DNA of 64,000 bases, taken from contig NZ_FNGD01000012.1 of assembly GCF_900102895.1 (NCBI RefSeq), forward strand, positions 88,404-152,403. Direction: 5' to 3'. Positions 32,415 through 40,872 of this stretch are shown here, piece after piece (positions within the stretch are counted from its first letter, which is position 1; each line of letters starts with the position of its first letter). Source of the stretch: Arthrobacter sp. ov407. GTDB taxonomy: Bacteria; Actinomycetota; Actinomycetes; Actinomycetales; Micrococcaceae. The notes beneath the pieces were generated by a model that was not told the DNA's origin, did no database searches, and saw only the letters and a list, made by a program, of their open reading frames with translations. A program made the position numbers and the translations under genes.

Positions 32415-32635
32415 CCCCTGGTGCTTCCTGAGCCCTTGAGCTGGCGAACAGTCAGCGCAGGTCAGACGCTTTCAGCGTAGGCGGCCCCGGACCGGCGGGC
32501 GAGGCCCTCAACCGTTTCGGCGCCCAACCGTTAAGGTGACCCGTTGCTGGTCACGGACGGATTTCACGGACAGATCCCGAGACATTCGTTCACGAACGGA
32601 TAACACGCGGAGCCGCAGGCCATGCCCGGGACGGC

Positions 32636-32668
32636 GAAGCGCCGGCACCCTCGCGGGTCCGGCGCTTC
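32636..32668 (-). terminator. Terminator downstream of the DUF4193 gene
   Basis: Ten-base arms GAAGCGCCGG and CCGGCGCTTC form a GC-rich hairpin 31 bases after the DUF4193 stop. The loop can pair further (CACCC/GGGT). No clear T run follows. Confidence 0.6.
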
Positions 32669-32698
32669 GTGCGGCCTTGCTGTTGCTGGACGGTTCTC

Positions 32699-33001
32699 TT
32701 AGCCTTCGCAGTCGCGGCAGTACTTCATGCCGTTCTTTTCCAGAGCCACCTGGGACCTGTGACGGACCAGGAAGCAGGAGGAGCAGGTGAATTCATCGGA
32801 CTGCTCGGGAACAACAATGACCGTCAGCTCTTCGCCGGACAGATCCGCACCCGGAAGATCGATGCCTTCAGCGGTGTCGTTCTCATCGACGTCGATCACA
32901 GCAGTCTGCGCGCCGCCACCGCGGGACGCCTGAAGGGCCTCCAGCGACTCAGCGGGAGATTCTTCTTCTGTCTTGCGTGGGGCGTCGTAATCGGTAGCCA
33001 T
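32699..33001 (-). CDS. DUF4193 family small zinc-ribbon protein
   Basis: The 100-residue acidic protein ends in two Cys pairs, CSSC and CRDC, spaced like a small zinc ribbon. It begins MATDYDAPRKTEEESPAESL, the typical start of DUF4193, a family found across Actinobacteria, often near dut or sepF-like genes, with unknown function. The ATG at 33001 matches the family start; a GTG four codons upstream is less likely. The central region is rich in Asp and Glu. It stands alone, with a terminator after it and the GyrI-like gene on the same strand upstream. The family assignment is confident; no activity can be inferred. Confidence 0.86.
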   Translation of the reverse strand: MATDYDAPRKTEEESPAESLEALQASRGGGAQTAVIDVDENDTAEGIDLPGADLSGEELTVIVVPEQSDEFTCSSCFLVRHRSQVALEKNGMKYCRDCEG

Positions 33002-33194
33002 ATCGGGGTTCACTTTCGTTGCTGCGCAGCCATTTCAGGCATCTCAGTGAAGCAGTTTAGGACATTAAACATGGAGTTGAGGAATAGTGTGGCCTATCAG
33101 ACACAATGAGTCGGACGGGGCACGGAAACCGGGGCAGCGGTCCCCGGCCGGATCCCGGCCGCGCCCTTTGTTCGGGCAGTTCAGGTGCGCCCAT

Positions 33195-33689
33195 TCAGGT
33201 GACCGGCCAGACCACCAGCGTCTGCCAGTTCGCGGGGTCGGGCTCGGCGCCGGGATCGGTGAGGTAGTACTCCCACATGGCTTCCCCCGGGCTAGCACCG
33301 TCCTGCCGCATCCGCGCCATGATCGCGCCGTAGGTCCGCTGCAGTGACTCATAGGGGCCGATGTGCATGGCCTCGTAGGCCTGGCCTGCGGGGAGGGTCC
33401 CGGCGGTGACCGCCGTATCCGCGGCGCCCGGGTTCGTGAAAGGTGCGGCGAGGGGGAACCCCGCCTCGACGTCGACGACGTCGGTCGGCTTGCCGCGGTA
33501 CAGCGCGAACGGTGGTCCGGCCAGTTGGACATGCTGCTCCTGCACCGCACTCATGACGGCGCTGAAGGCACGGCCGAAAAAGTCCCGCAGTTCTTTCATC
33601 GGGACAGTCTCACGCACCACCGCCGTGGGTTGTTCGTTGAGTTGGGCGGCCTTGATGTCCGGATCCGGCCCCTGGTTCGTTTGAGTCAT
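33195..33689 (-). CDS. GyrI-like / AraC effector-binding domain protein
   Basis: This 164-residue protein consists of one GyrI-like small-molecule-binding domain and no DNA-binding part. Signs are the opening AAQLNEQPTAVVRETVPMKE, the central PPFALYRGKPTDVVDVEAGF, and the end GEAMWEYYLTDPGAEPDPAN with WQTLVVWPV. Such stand-alone domains bind or hydrolyse small hydrophobic molecules, or act as gyrase inhibitors in E. coli. The ATG at 33689 was preferred over an in-frame start eight codons upstream. It points away from the amidase operon. The ligand is not known. Confidence 0.83.
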   Translation of the reverse strand: MTQTNQGPDPDIKAAQLNEQPTAVVRETVPMKELRDFFGRAFSAVMSAVQEQHVQLAGPPFALYRGKPTDVVDVEAGFPLAAPFTNPGAADTAVTAGTLPAGQAYEAMHIGPYESLQRTYGAIMARMRQDGASPGEAMWEYYLTDPGAEPDPANWQTLVVWPVT

Positions 33690-33798
33690 ACGCCCAGACT
33701 CTGCCGCGCCCAATCCGCGGTCTAGGGCCTTACGACCCGCGCCCGCGGGGGCCCAAGGGCGGTCCGGCGGGCGGCCCGGGGGACGCGCTGATAAATAA

Positions 33799-33813
33799 AT
33801 GAACTTTATTCAT
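33799..33813. promoter_or_regulatory. Possible second operator copy upstream of the agmatine operon
   Basis: ATGAACTTTATTCAT is an imperfect palindrome with arms ATGAA and TTCAT. It resembles the perfect palindrome at 33850 in both half-sites. The centres of the two elements are about 54 bases apart, so one regulator could bind both. Confidence 0.45.
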
Positions 33814-33821
33814 ATTAGGTC

Positions 33822-33870
33822 TTGCCCTGCACTGCGATCAGCCTAATACTAAATGAACAACGTTCATTTA
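33822..33870 (+). promoter_or_regulatory. Promoter with overlapping operator of the agmatine operon
   Basis: TTGCCC (33822-33827) and TAATAC (33844-33849) are spaced by 16 bases. A perfect palindrome, TAAATGAAC-AAC-GTTCATTTA (33850-33870), begins directly after the -10 box and covers the transcription start. This layout is typical of repression by a TetR-family or similar dimer. No regulator gene is adjacent. Confidence 0.62.
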
Positions 33871-33897
33871 TGTGACGCACGTCTCACTGGAGTAGCC

Positions 33898-34953
33898 ATG
33901 ATCGAAATCACGTCCCTCGACACCCCGCCCTCCCTCGCCCGCACCGCGCCTTCGAGCCGGCCGGCGCTGCGGGTCAGCGTCGTGCAGCACCGCTGGCATC
34001 CTGACACCGCGGCCCTGCACGCCGAACTGAACGAAGGCATTGGGCGGGCCGCCCGGTTGGGAGCCGCCGTCGTCTTCCTGCCCGAGCTCACACTGTCCAG
34101 GTACCCCGCGGACACGCTTCCCGAAAATGACACCACCCGGGTGGGTGCCCCGCGCCCGCGGCCCTCGGACATCGCCGAGGACCTGTTCACCGGTCCCACG
34201 TTCCGTTTCGCGGCGGACGCGGCCCGCAGGCACGGAATCTGCGTCCACGCCTCGCTGTACCAGAAAGCGGAGAACCCGGAGGGTTCTGACGACGGCCTGG
34301 GCCTGAACACTGCCATCCTGGTCTCCCCCGAAGGTGAGCTGCTGGCCCGCACGCACAAGCTGCACATCCCCGTCACGGCCGGCTATTACGAGGACAAGTT
34401 CTTCCGCCAGGGCCCGGACGGCGGGGATGCCTACGAGGTCCACTCCCCCGCAGAACTCGGCGGCGCACGGTTGGGCATGCCCACCTGCTGGGATGAATGG
34501 TTCCCCGAGCTGGCGCGGATTTACTCCCTCGGCGGGGCAGAACTCCTGGTCTACCCCACCGCCATCGGCTCCGAGCCGGACCACCCGGACTTCGACACCC
34601 AGCCGTTGTGGCAGCAGGTCATTGTGGGCAACGGGATCGCCAACGGGCTGTTCATGGTGGTTCCCAACCGCTGGGGCAGCGAAGGCACACTGAACTTCTA
34701 CGGCTCCTCCTTCATCTCCGATCCCTACGGCCGGATCCTCGCGCAGGCACCGCGGGACGAATCCGCGGTGATTGTCGCGGACCTCGACCTCGACCAGCGC
34801 CGGGACTGGCTCACGCTCTTCCCCTTCCTGGCCACGCGCCGCCCGGACACCTACGCGCGGCTGACCGAACCCGTTCGCGCTGACGCCCCGCTCGGCCTCA
34901 ATGCGGATAGGGCTGCTGTGTATGAGACCACGGCGCAGAAGGCCACCGCGTGA
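33898..34953 (+). CDS. aguB: N-carbamoylputrescine amidase-type carbon-nitrogen hydrolase
   Basis: The enzyme hydrolyses N-carbamoylputrescine to putrescine, CO2 and ammonia. The 351-residue nitrilase-superfamily protein has the catalytic triad: Glu in FLPELTLSRYP, Lys in THKLHIPVTAGYYE and Cys in MPTCWDEWFPE. The CWD-WFPE form is characteristic of N-carbamoylputrescine amidases. The ATG at 33898 has GGAG six bases upstream and lies 28 bases after the operator. The protein is about 60 residues longer than plant and Pseudomonas homologues, partly through its N-terminus and a C-terminal tail. Its stop overlaps the agmatine deiminase start. Confidence 0.88.
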   Translation: MIEITSLDTPPSLARTAPSSRPALRVSVVQHRWHPDTAALHAELNEGIGRAARLGAAVVFLPELTLSRYPADTLPENDTTRVGAPRPRPSDIAEDLFTGPTFRFAADAARRHGICVHASLYQKAENPEGSDDGLGLNTAILVSPEGELLARTHKLHIPVTAGYYEDKFFRQGPDGGDAYEVHSPAELGGARLGMPTCWDEWFPELARIYSLGGAELLVYPTAIGSEPDHPDFDTQPLWQQVIVGNGIANGLFMVVPNRWGSEGTLNFYGSSFISDPYGRILAQAPRDESAVIVADLDLDQRRDWLTLFPFLATRRPDTYARLTEPVRADAPLGLNADRAAVYETTAQKATA

Positions 34954-35990
34954 GCGCCTGGCGGATGCCGCCCGAAACGGCACCCCAGGACCGTGTCTGG
35001 ATGGCGTTTCCTACCGGCGGCTACACCCTGGGCGAAACAGAGGCCCAAGCCCACGCCGCCCGCTCCGTCTGGGCCGCCGTCGCGAACGCCGTCGTGGAAT
35101 TCGAACCGGTCACCATGCTGGTGGCGCCGGCTGATGTAGAGACCGCTGCCCGCTACCTCCACCCGGATATCCAGGTGGTCCCCGCCGCCCTGAACGATGC
35201 GTGGATGCGGGACATCGGCCCCACGTTCGTCCTGGACGACGGCGGCCGGCTCGGCGCCGTGGACTGGGTGTTCAACGGCTGGGGCGGCCAGGACTGGGCT
35301 GCTTGGGACAAAGACTCGCTCGTGGCAGCTGCCGTCGCGGCACGCTCGGGGGCCAGCCACGTCGTCTCGCCGCTGGTGAACGAGGGCGGCGGCATCCACG
35401 TCGACGGCGAAGGCACGGTCCTGGTCACCGAGACGGTGCAGCTGGATCCGGGCCGGAACCCGGGGCTCAGCAAGGCCGACGTTGAGGCAGAACTGGCCCG
35501 GACTCTGGGCACGAGCCACGTCGTCTGGCTTCCGCGCGGTCTGACCCGGGATTCGGAACGGTTCGGCACGCGAGGCCACGTCGACATCGTCGCGGCCATC
35601 CCGTCCCCGGGCACCGTGCTGGTCCATGCCCAGCAGAACCCGGCGCACCCCGATTTCGAGGTCAGCCGCGAAATCATCAGCCACCTCGCCACCACCCGGG
35701 ACGCGGCCGGCCGCGAATGGAACATCATCGAAGTCCCCGCCCCGGAAACCCTGACGGATGAGGAAGGCTTCGTCGACTACAGCTACATCAACCACCTGGT
35801 GGTCAACGGCGGCGTCATCGCCTGCACGTTCGGCGACCCGATGGACGACAAGGCCCTGCGCATCCTCGGCGATGCCTACCCCGGCCGCAAAATGGTGGGC
35901 ATCGACGCCCGCGAGCTCTTCGCCCGCGGCGGCGGCATCCACTGCATCACCCAACAGCAACCGTCCGCCTCCCAGAATCTCCCAGAATAA
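34950..35990 (+). CDS. aguA: Agmatine deiminase
   Basis: The enzyme converts agmatine to N-carbamoylputrescine and ammonia. The 346-residue protein is a member of the Porphyromonas-type peptidyl-arginine/agmatine deiminase family. Visible marks are NDAWMRDIGPTFVLDD (substrate Asp), NEGGGIHVDGEGTVLVTE, the catalytic His in RGHVDIVA, and the catalytic Cys in GGGIHCITQQQP at the C-terminus. It starts from GTG overlapping the amidase stop as GTGA, so the two steps are translated together. The APC permease follows after eight bases. Confidence 0.93.
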   Translation: MSAWRMPPETAPQDRVWMAFPTGGYTLGETEAQAHAARSVWAAVANAVVEFEPVTMLVAPADVETAARYLHPDIQVVPAALNDAWMRDIGPTFVLDDGGRLGAVDWVFNGWGGQDWAAWDKDSLVAAAVAARSGASHVVSPLVNEGGGIHVDGEGTVLVTETVQLDPGRNPGLSKADVEAELARTLGTSHVVWLPRGLTRDSERFGTRGHVDIVAAIPSPGTVLVHAQQNPAHPDFEVSREIISHLATTRDAAGREWNIIEVPAPETLTDEEGFVDYSYINHLVVNGGVIACTFGDPMDDKALRILGDAYPGRKMVGIDARELFARGGGIHCITQQQPSASQNLPE

Positions 35991-35998
35991 GGTCAGCC

Positions 35999-37567
35999 AT
36001 GAGTCAAACTATCGGCCGTGAAGACGGCCCCATCACGCACGACGCCGTCGATCCGGCCGGTTCCAAGCACGGCATCTCGGGCAAGGGGCTCAAGGGCGGC
36101 CAGCTGGGCCTGCTCGCCGTCGTTGTCCTGGGCATTTCCTCCGTGGCGCCCGCCTACAGCCTTACCAGTTCGCTGGGACCCGCCGTTGGCGCCGTCGGCC
36201 TGCAGCTGCCCGCGATCTTCATCGTCGCGTTCATCCCCATGATCCTGGTGGCATTCGCCTACCGGGAGCTCAACGCCGATTCCCCGGACAGCGGCACCAC
36301 CTTCACGTGGGCCACCAAGGCGTTCGGCCCGTTCGTCGGCTGGATGGGAGGCTGGGGGCTGCTGGCGGCCAACATCATCGTCCTGTCCAACCTGGCCGGC
36401 GTCGCGGTGGACTTCTTCTACCTCTTCCTGGCCCAGGTGTTCAACAACCCCGAACTCGCGGACCTGACCTCGAACACGGCCGTGAACATCGTGACCTGCC
36501 TCGTGTTCGTGGCACTCGCCGTCTGGGTCAGCTACCGCGGCCTGCACGCCACCAAGCTGGTGCAGTACACCATGGTCGGATTCCAGGTGCTCGTCTTGGG
36601 CATCTTCGTCGTCATGGCGCTCACCCACGCCGCCTCGGGCGACTCGGGCACCTCGATCGCCTTCAGCTGGGACTGGTTCAACCCGATGAAGATCGGTAGC
36701 TTCGAGCAGTTCGCCGCCGGTATGTCACTGGCCGTCTTCGTCTACTGGGGCTGGGACGTCTGCCTCACCGTGAACGAGGAAACCAAGGGCGGCAAGGGCA
36801 CCGCGGGCCGGGCGGGAACCACGACGGCGGTCGCCGTCCTGGCCCTCTACCTCATCGCGATCGTGGCCACCATGATGGTGGCCGGCACCGGAGCCGACGG
36901 CATTGGTCTGAACAACCCGGACAACCAGTCGAACATCTTCGCGGCACTGGCTTCCCCCGTCATGGGCCCGCTGGCCATCCTGATGTCCCTGGCCGTGCTC
37001 TCCGGCACCGCATCCTCCCTGCAGTCCACCATGGCCTCCCCCGCCCGCAGCCTGCTGGCGATGGGCCACTACGGCGCCCTGCCGCCGCGCTTCGCATCTG
37101 TCAGCAAGCGCTTCGGATCCCCGGGCTACGCCACGGTGATTGCCGGCGTGATTTCCGGTGGCTTCTATGCCGTCATGAAGGTGGTCAGCGAAAACGTCCT
37201 CAACGACACCATCATGGCCCTGGGCCTGATGATCTGCTTCTATTACGCCCTCACGGCGTTCGCCTGCACGTGGTACTTCCGGCACAGCCTGTTCTCCAGC
37301 GTCCGCAACTTCTTCATGCGGCTGCTGTTCCCGGTCCTGGGCGGCCTGGTCCTCACCGTGGTCTTCTTCCAGACCGCCGTGGACAGCTGGGCGCCGGAAT
37401 TCGGCAGCGGCTCGGAGATCTTCGGCGTCGGCCTGGTGTTCATCCTGGGCATCGGCATCCTCGCCCTCGGCCTGGTGATCATGCTGGTCGCCGCGAAACT
37501 GCATCCGGGCTTCTTCCGGGGCGAGACTATCCGGAAGGACACGCCCGCCCTGGTGGTTCCGGAGTAG
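35999..37567 (+). CDS. APC family amino acid/polyamine permease
   Basis: This 522-residue membrane protein has about 12 hydrophobic segments, and its N-terminal part reads LGISSVAPAYSLTSSLGPAV, the APC family start with the substrate-binding helix. Other marks are YRELNADSPDSGTTFTWATK and GWDVCLTVNEETKGG. It probably imports agmatine, putrescine or a related cation, judged from its operon with agmatine deiminase and amidase. The ATG is eight bases after the deiminase stop with AAGG upstream. A strong terminator follows. The exact substrate is inferred, not visible. Confidence 0.85.
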   Translation: MSQTIGREDGPITHDAVDPAGSKHGISGKGLKGGQLGLLAVVVLGISSVAPAYSLTSSLGPAVGAVGLQLPAIFIVAFIPMILVAFAYRELNADSPDSGTTFTWATKAFGPFVGWMGGWGLLAANIIVLSNLAGVAVDFFYLFLAQVFNNPELADLTSNTAVNIVTCLVFVALAVWVSYRGLHATKLVQYTMVGFQVLVLGIFVVMALTHAASGDSGTSIAFSWDWFNPMKIGSFEQFAAGMSLAVFVYWGWDVCLTVNEETKGGKGTAGRAGTTTAVAVLALYLIAIVATMMVAGTGADGIGLNNPDNQSNIFAALASPVMGPLAILMSLAVLSGTASSLQSTMASPARSLLAMGHYGALPPRFASVSKRFGSPGYATVIAGVISGGFYAVMKVVSENVLNDTIMALGLMICFYYALTAFACTWYFRHSLFSSVRNFFMRLLFPVLGGLVLTVVFFQTAVDSWAPEFGSGSEIFGVGLVFILGIGILALGLVIMLVAAKLHPGFFRGETIRKDTPALVVPE

Positions 37568-37582
37568 CCTCCGCGGCAAGGA

Positions 37583-37620
37583 CCCGCCGGCCCGGGCGAG
37601 CCCGGAGCCGGCGGGTTTTT
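37583..37620 (+). terminator. Rho-independent terminator of the agmatine operon
   Basis: CCCGCCGGC and GCCGGCGGG form a perfect nine-base-pair outer stem with an inner CCGGGC/GCCCGG extension, followed directly by TTTTT. Confidence 0.9.
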
Positions 37621-37752
37621 GCGTGCGTCCGTCGCCCGCCAAGCTGCAATTGCTCGTTGAGGAACACCTCCCCGTGCTAGATTCACGCTGTCTGCAATTC
37701 TGCGGGCTCTAGCGCAGCCTGTTCCAGGCGCGGCATTTTGGGGGAAATTTTT

Positions 37753-39093
37753 ATGCTGCTATTCGACCGCGTCCGGACTCTATCAATTCCGTTGTTCCTG
37801 GTTGTGCTCATGATGCTTTCACTGGCACCGCTTGCCCCAGCATCCGCCGCGCCGTTGAAGACGCCCCCGGTGCCGACGGTCAACGGCATGACAAAGGTCG
37901 GCTACACCCTGACCGCGGTCCCGGGCACATGGGGTCCGGCACCTGTCACCCTGAAGTATCAGTGGAAGGCGAACGGCGTCGTCATCGTTGGTGCGACCGC
38001 CGCCACCTACAAGCTGGCCGCGACGCAGGCCGGCAAGGCCCTCACCGTCACCGTCACCGGAACCAAGACCGGCTACACCACCGCCGCGAAGACCTCGACC
38101 CCCACCGCAGCCATCGCCGCCGGCTCGCTCGGGCCGGCTCCGGTGCCGACGATCACCGGCATGACAAAAGTCGGCTACACCCTGACCGCGGTCCCGGGCA
38201 CGTGGGGTCCGGCACCTGTCACCCTGAAGTATCAGTGGAAGGCGAACGGCGTCGTCATCGTTGGCGCGACCGCCGCCACCTACAAACTGGCCGCGGCGCA
38301 GGCCGGCAAGGCCCTCACCGTCACCGTCACCGCGACCAAGACCGGATACACCACCGCCGCGAAGACCTCGGCCGGCACAGCGGCAGTCACGCCCGCGGGA
38401 CCCGGCGTCGACGTGTCCTGGCCGCAGTGCGGCAAACCCCTGCCCAAGGGCCAGAGCTTCGCGATCATCGGTGTGAACAACGGCCTGGCGAACAACACCA
38501 ACTCGTGCCTGGCCACCCAGCTGTCCTGGGCCGCCACGTCCACCGGCGGGACCGGCCAGCCCCTCGTGGCCCTGTACGTAAACACCGGAAACCCCGGGAC
38601 CGCCGGCTCTTGGTGGCCCACCAGCAACACCTATGCCGGGAAGACCGTGGCCAACCCGTACGGCCAGTGCACCAAGGGCTCGGTCGGCTCGGCGTGTTCC
38701 TATATGTACGGGTACGCCAAGGCCTACGACGACGCCACCATTCGCGGGGTCAAGAACCCGGCCTCCTACACCTGGTGGCTGGACGTCGAGACCGAAAACT
38801 CCTGGTCAACGAACAAGGCCGCCAACAGAGCCGATCTCGAGGGCATGGCCGCCTACTTTGCCAGCATCGGCGCCAAAACAGGGCTCTACTCGACCGGCTA
38901 CCAATGGGCACAGGTCGTCGGCGCGGTGCCCTCGACAAGCAACCTTTACGCCCAGCGAAGCTGGCTCGCCGGCGGGAGCTCCCTCCAAAACGCCAGCAGC
39001 ATGTGTTCGGCAGCGCCGCTGACAGGGGGCGGGAAAGTCACCATGACCCAGTACATCTCGGGCGGCTTCGACTACAACAAGTCCTGCATCTGA
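37753..39093 (+). CDS. Secreted protein with two repeat domains and a GH25-like/DUF1906-type domain
   Basis: The 446-residue protein starts with a signal peptide (a long hydrophobic core from residue 8, cut near APASAAP). Two 91-residue-spaced repeats follow, each with GMTKVGYTLTAVPGTWGPAP and TLKYQWKANGVVIVGATAAT, an Ig-like fold often seen on actinobacterial surface proteins. The C-terminal 225 residues start with GVDVSWPQCG and contain TWWLDVETENSWS and KTGLYSTGYQW, which fit a GH25-like TIM barrel with an acidic DVE motif. It may cleave cell-wall glycans or be a non-enzymatic relative. GGGGGAAA precedes the ATG at 37753. The two repeats are nearly identical even at the DNA level. Confidence 0.82.
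   Translation: MLLFDRVRTLSIPLFLVVLMMLSLAPLAPASAAPLKTPPVPTVNGMTKVGYTLTAVPGTWGPAPVTLKYQWKANGVVIVGATAATYKLAATQAGKALTVTVTGTKTGYTTAAKTSTPTAAIAAGSLGPAPVPTITGMTKVGYTLTAVPGTWGPAPVTLKYQWKANGVVIVGATAATYKLAAAQAGKALTVTVTATKTGYTTAAKTSAGTAAVTPAGPGVDVSWPQCGKPLPKGQSFAIIGVNNGLANNTNSCLATQLSWAATSTGGTGQPLVALYVNTGNPGTAGSWWPTSNTYAGKTVANPYGQCTKGSVGSACSYMYGYAKAYDDATIRGVKNPASYTWWLDVETENSWSTNKAANRADLEGMAAYFASIGAKTGLYSTGYQWAQVVGAVPSTSNLYAQRSWLAGGSSLQNASSMCSAAPLTGGGKVTMTQYISGGFDYNKSCI
37868..38369 (+). repeat. Near-identical 229-base tandem duplication inside the GH25-like gene
   Basis: The stretch beginning CGGTGCCGAC at 37868 recurs at 38141, an offset of 273 bases (91 codons). Most differences are scattered single bases, including third positions. 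The similarity at DNA level suggests a recent duplication or gene conversion. Confidence 0.85.
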
Positions 39094-39136
39094 GTTCCAG
39101 GCTCCGGCCAGCCGCGCCCCATTTCCCGGCGTGAAA

Positions 39137-39176
39137 AACCCCTCCTCCCCGGCAAAATCACCGGGAAGAAGGGGTT
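39137..39176 (-). terminator. Terminator after the permease pseudogene
   Basis: Arms of 16 bases around an eight-base loop (AACCCCTCCTCCCCGG on plus; two G-U pairs) end in TTTTT on the minus strand. It would have ended the permease transcript and may also stop the plus-strand gene. Confidence 0.75.
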
Positions 39177-39185
39177 CGTGGGGCC

Positions 39186-40689
39186 TCATGGCCCGACGTT
39201 CAGCAGTTCCGGCTCTGACTCTGTCTCCGGCTCCGGCACTGCCTCCAACTGCGCGCCATTGCGCCGACGCAGATGCCTCTCCACCGCAAAACCCGCCAGG
39301 CCAAGGATCACGAAAACCACAAGCACTGCGTAGTTTTGGTACCAGGGCGCTACTGGCTGCCGCGGCCATGCGATGTTGACGATCTCGAAACCCAACCACA
39401 GCAGCGCCGCCAGGTTCACCACTGGGCCAAGAACTCCCAGGCTGAAGGGTCCGGTCTTCCACGCTCCTTTCAGCCGGATTATCAGCGCGGCCAGCACTGG
39501 AAATATGAAAGCCACGTAAAAGCCCGCCGTTGCGAAGGCAATAAGGGCGCCGTACCTGCGATGCCGACAGGGCAAGAACAATCATTGAAGCGACCGCGGA
39601 GACCAGGAGGGCGTTGATGGGCAGCCGGTCGGTCTTGCTGAGACGCTTCAGAACCTTGGCCGCAGGCAGGGCATCCAGCCTGGCGAATGCGAAAATCGAT
39701 CGCGATACAGCTGCCTGGAGCGCCACCGTCCCGGCGATGAATCCCAGGACGATCGTCACCAGGAGAGGTTTGGTGATTCCCTCGCCAAGATTGGCAGTGA
39801 GGGTTGTGGTAATCGGGTCCGGGTCTGCCCCCGACATGGCGGCACCAATATCCGGGATTGCGAGGAGCAGGGCCAGGCACGAAAACGTAATGACAGATGC
39901 CACCGTGATCAGGGACGTCAGCACTGCACGCGGCACTTTGCGTTCGGGAGCCCGGACTTCCTCGGCAATGGCACCCGCACTTTCAAATCCCACAAACGAC
40001 CAACCGATAATTGCCACCGCGGCAAGGAAAGGCCCAAAGACATAGGCCGTGGTGTCCGGTGCGGTTCCGAAGGACTCCAGGATCGTGCTGAGGGAATTTC
40101 GGCGATGGAAGATGATCAGTACCTACCCGACTCCCAGACTGGCAATGACCTCGCACACGATGCTCACGGTCACCAGCAGGCTCAGCCATTTCCGTCCGGC
40201 GGAGTTGGCTATGGTACTCGCCAATAGGATGACGGCGCCCAGCACGATTTTCGTCGTGGTGTCAGGCTGCTCAATGCCGAGCAATGAGGCAAGAAATGTG
40301 CCACCACCGAAGGCTACAGCGGCAACTGTGATGATAAGCGTCCAGATGTAGGCCCATCCTGCGTACCAGCTGTAGGTGTGCCCGAGAAGGGACCTGGACC
40401 AAAGGCAGACCCCGCCGGCAACAGGCCAACGTGAAGCGAGCTCGGCAAGGACGCCTGCAACCAGGGCCTGGCCCAAGAGGACCACCAACAGACCCCACCA
40501 GAAGGCCGGTCCTGCGGCCATCAGGGCCAGGCCAAATACTCCGTACAGGCCGATGATGGGCGACATGAAGGCAAACGCCAAAGAAAAGGAGGATCAGAAC
40601 CCCATCTCCCGTTTGAGTTGGAGGGATTCAGGATTAGGCGTCTGTGTTGGACCAGGTGCGTCCGACAACAGCTGGGACGGGGAGTTCAT
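39186..40689 (-). pseudogene. Disrupted APC family amino acid permease
   Basis: The original start is an ATG at 40689 with AAAGGAGG ten bases upstream, and the first 31 residues (ending LQLKREMGF) are intact. A TGA at 40594-40596 then replaces the Trp expected in GFWSSF. The frame continues with SLAFAFMSPIIGLYGVFGLA, typical of APC permeases, until a TAG at 40123-40125 after EVIASLGVG. The same frame resumes (VLIIFHRRNSLSTILESFGT, then VAIIGWSFVGFESAGAIAEE) until about 39560, where a one-base insertion or two-base loss shifts the frame; RYGALIAFATAGFYVAFIFP then runs to the stop at 39186. With three separate lesions over about 500 codons, the gene is almost surely dead. It lies downstream of the catabolic cluster on the same strand. 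Confidence 0.88.
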
Positions 40690-40764
40690 TGCTATGAGCC
40701 TCCTTTCGCTGGGATGGTCTTAGGGTTGAAGCTGCACAGCGCGCGGCGGGCGTGGCTGATGAGC

Positions 40765-40788
40765 GGCCAAGGGCTTTCGCCCTTGGCC
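40765..40788. terminator. Hairpin between deacetylase and permease pseudogene
   Basis: Perfect ten-base arms GGCCAAGGGC and GCCCTTGGCC enclose TTTC. A T-rich stretch follows on the plus strand, none on the minus strand. It may end or attenuate the deacetylase transcript. Confidence 0.55.
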
Positions 40789-40830
40789 TGTTGTGTTTTG
40801 GGATCACCAATGTTCGCCGTGTTGCACGGC

Positions 40831-40872
40831 TCAGTAGTCCGGATTCAGTAGTCCGGATTCAGTAGTCCGGAT
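40831..40872. repeat. Three tandem 14-base copies at the deacetylase 3' end
   Basis: TCAGTAGTCCGGAT occurs three times in exact tandem. The last copy on the plus strand encodes the final residues (PDY) and the TGA stop of the deacetylase. The other two copies are untranslated duplicates of that gene end. Confidence 0.9.

Noticed and set aside
38806..40017. A 403-codon minus-strand frame taken as one intact gene
   Set aside because: Only its first 150 codons or so are permease-like. After about 39560 it runs out of frame into the GH25-like gene's opposite strand. It is the middle piece of the pseudogene.
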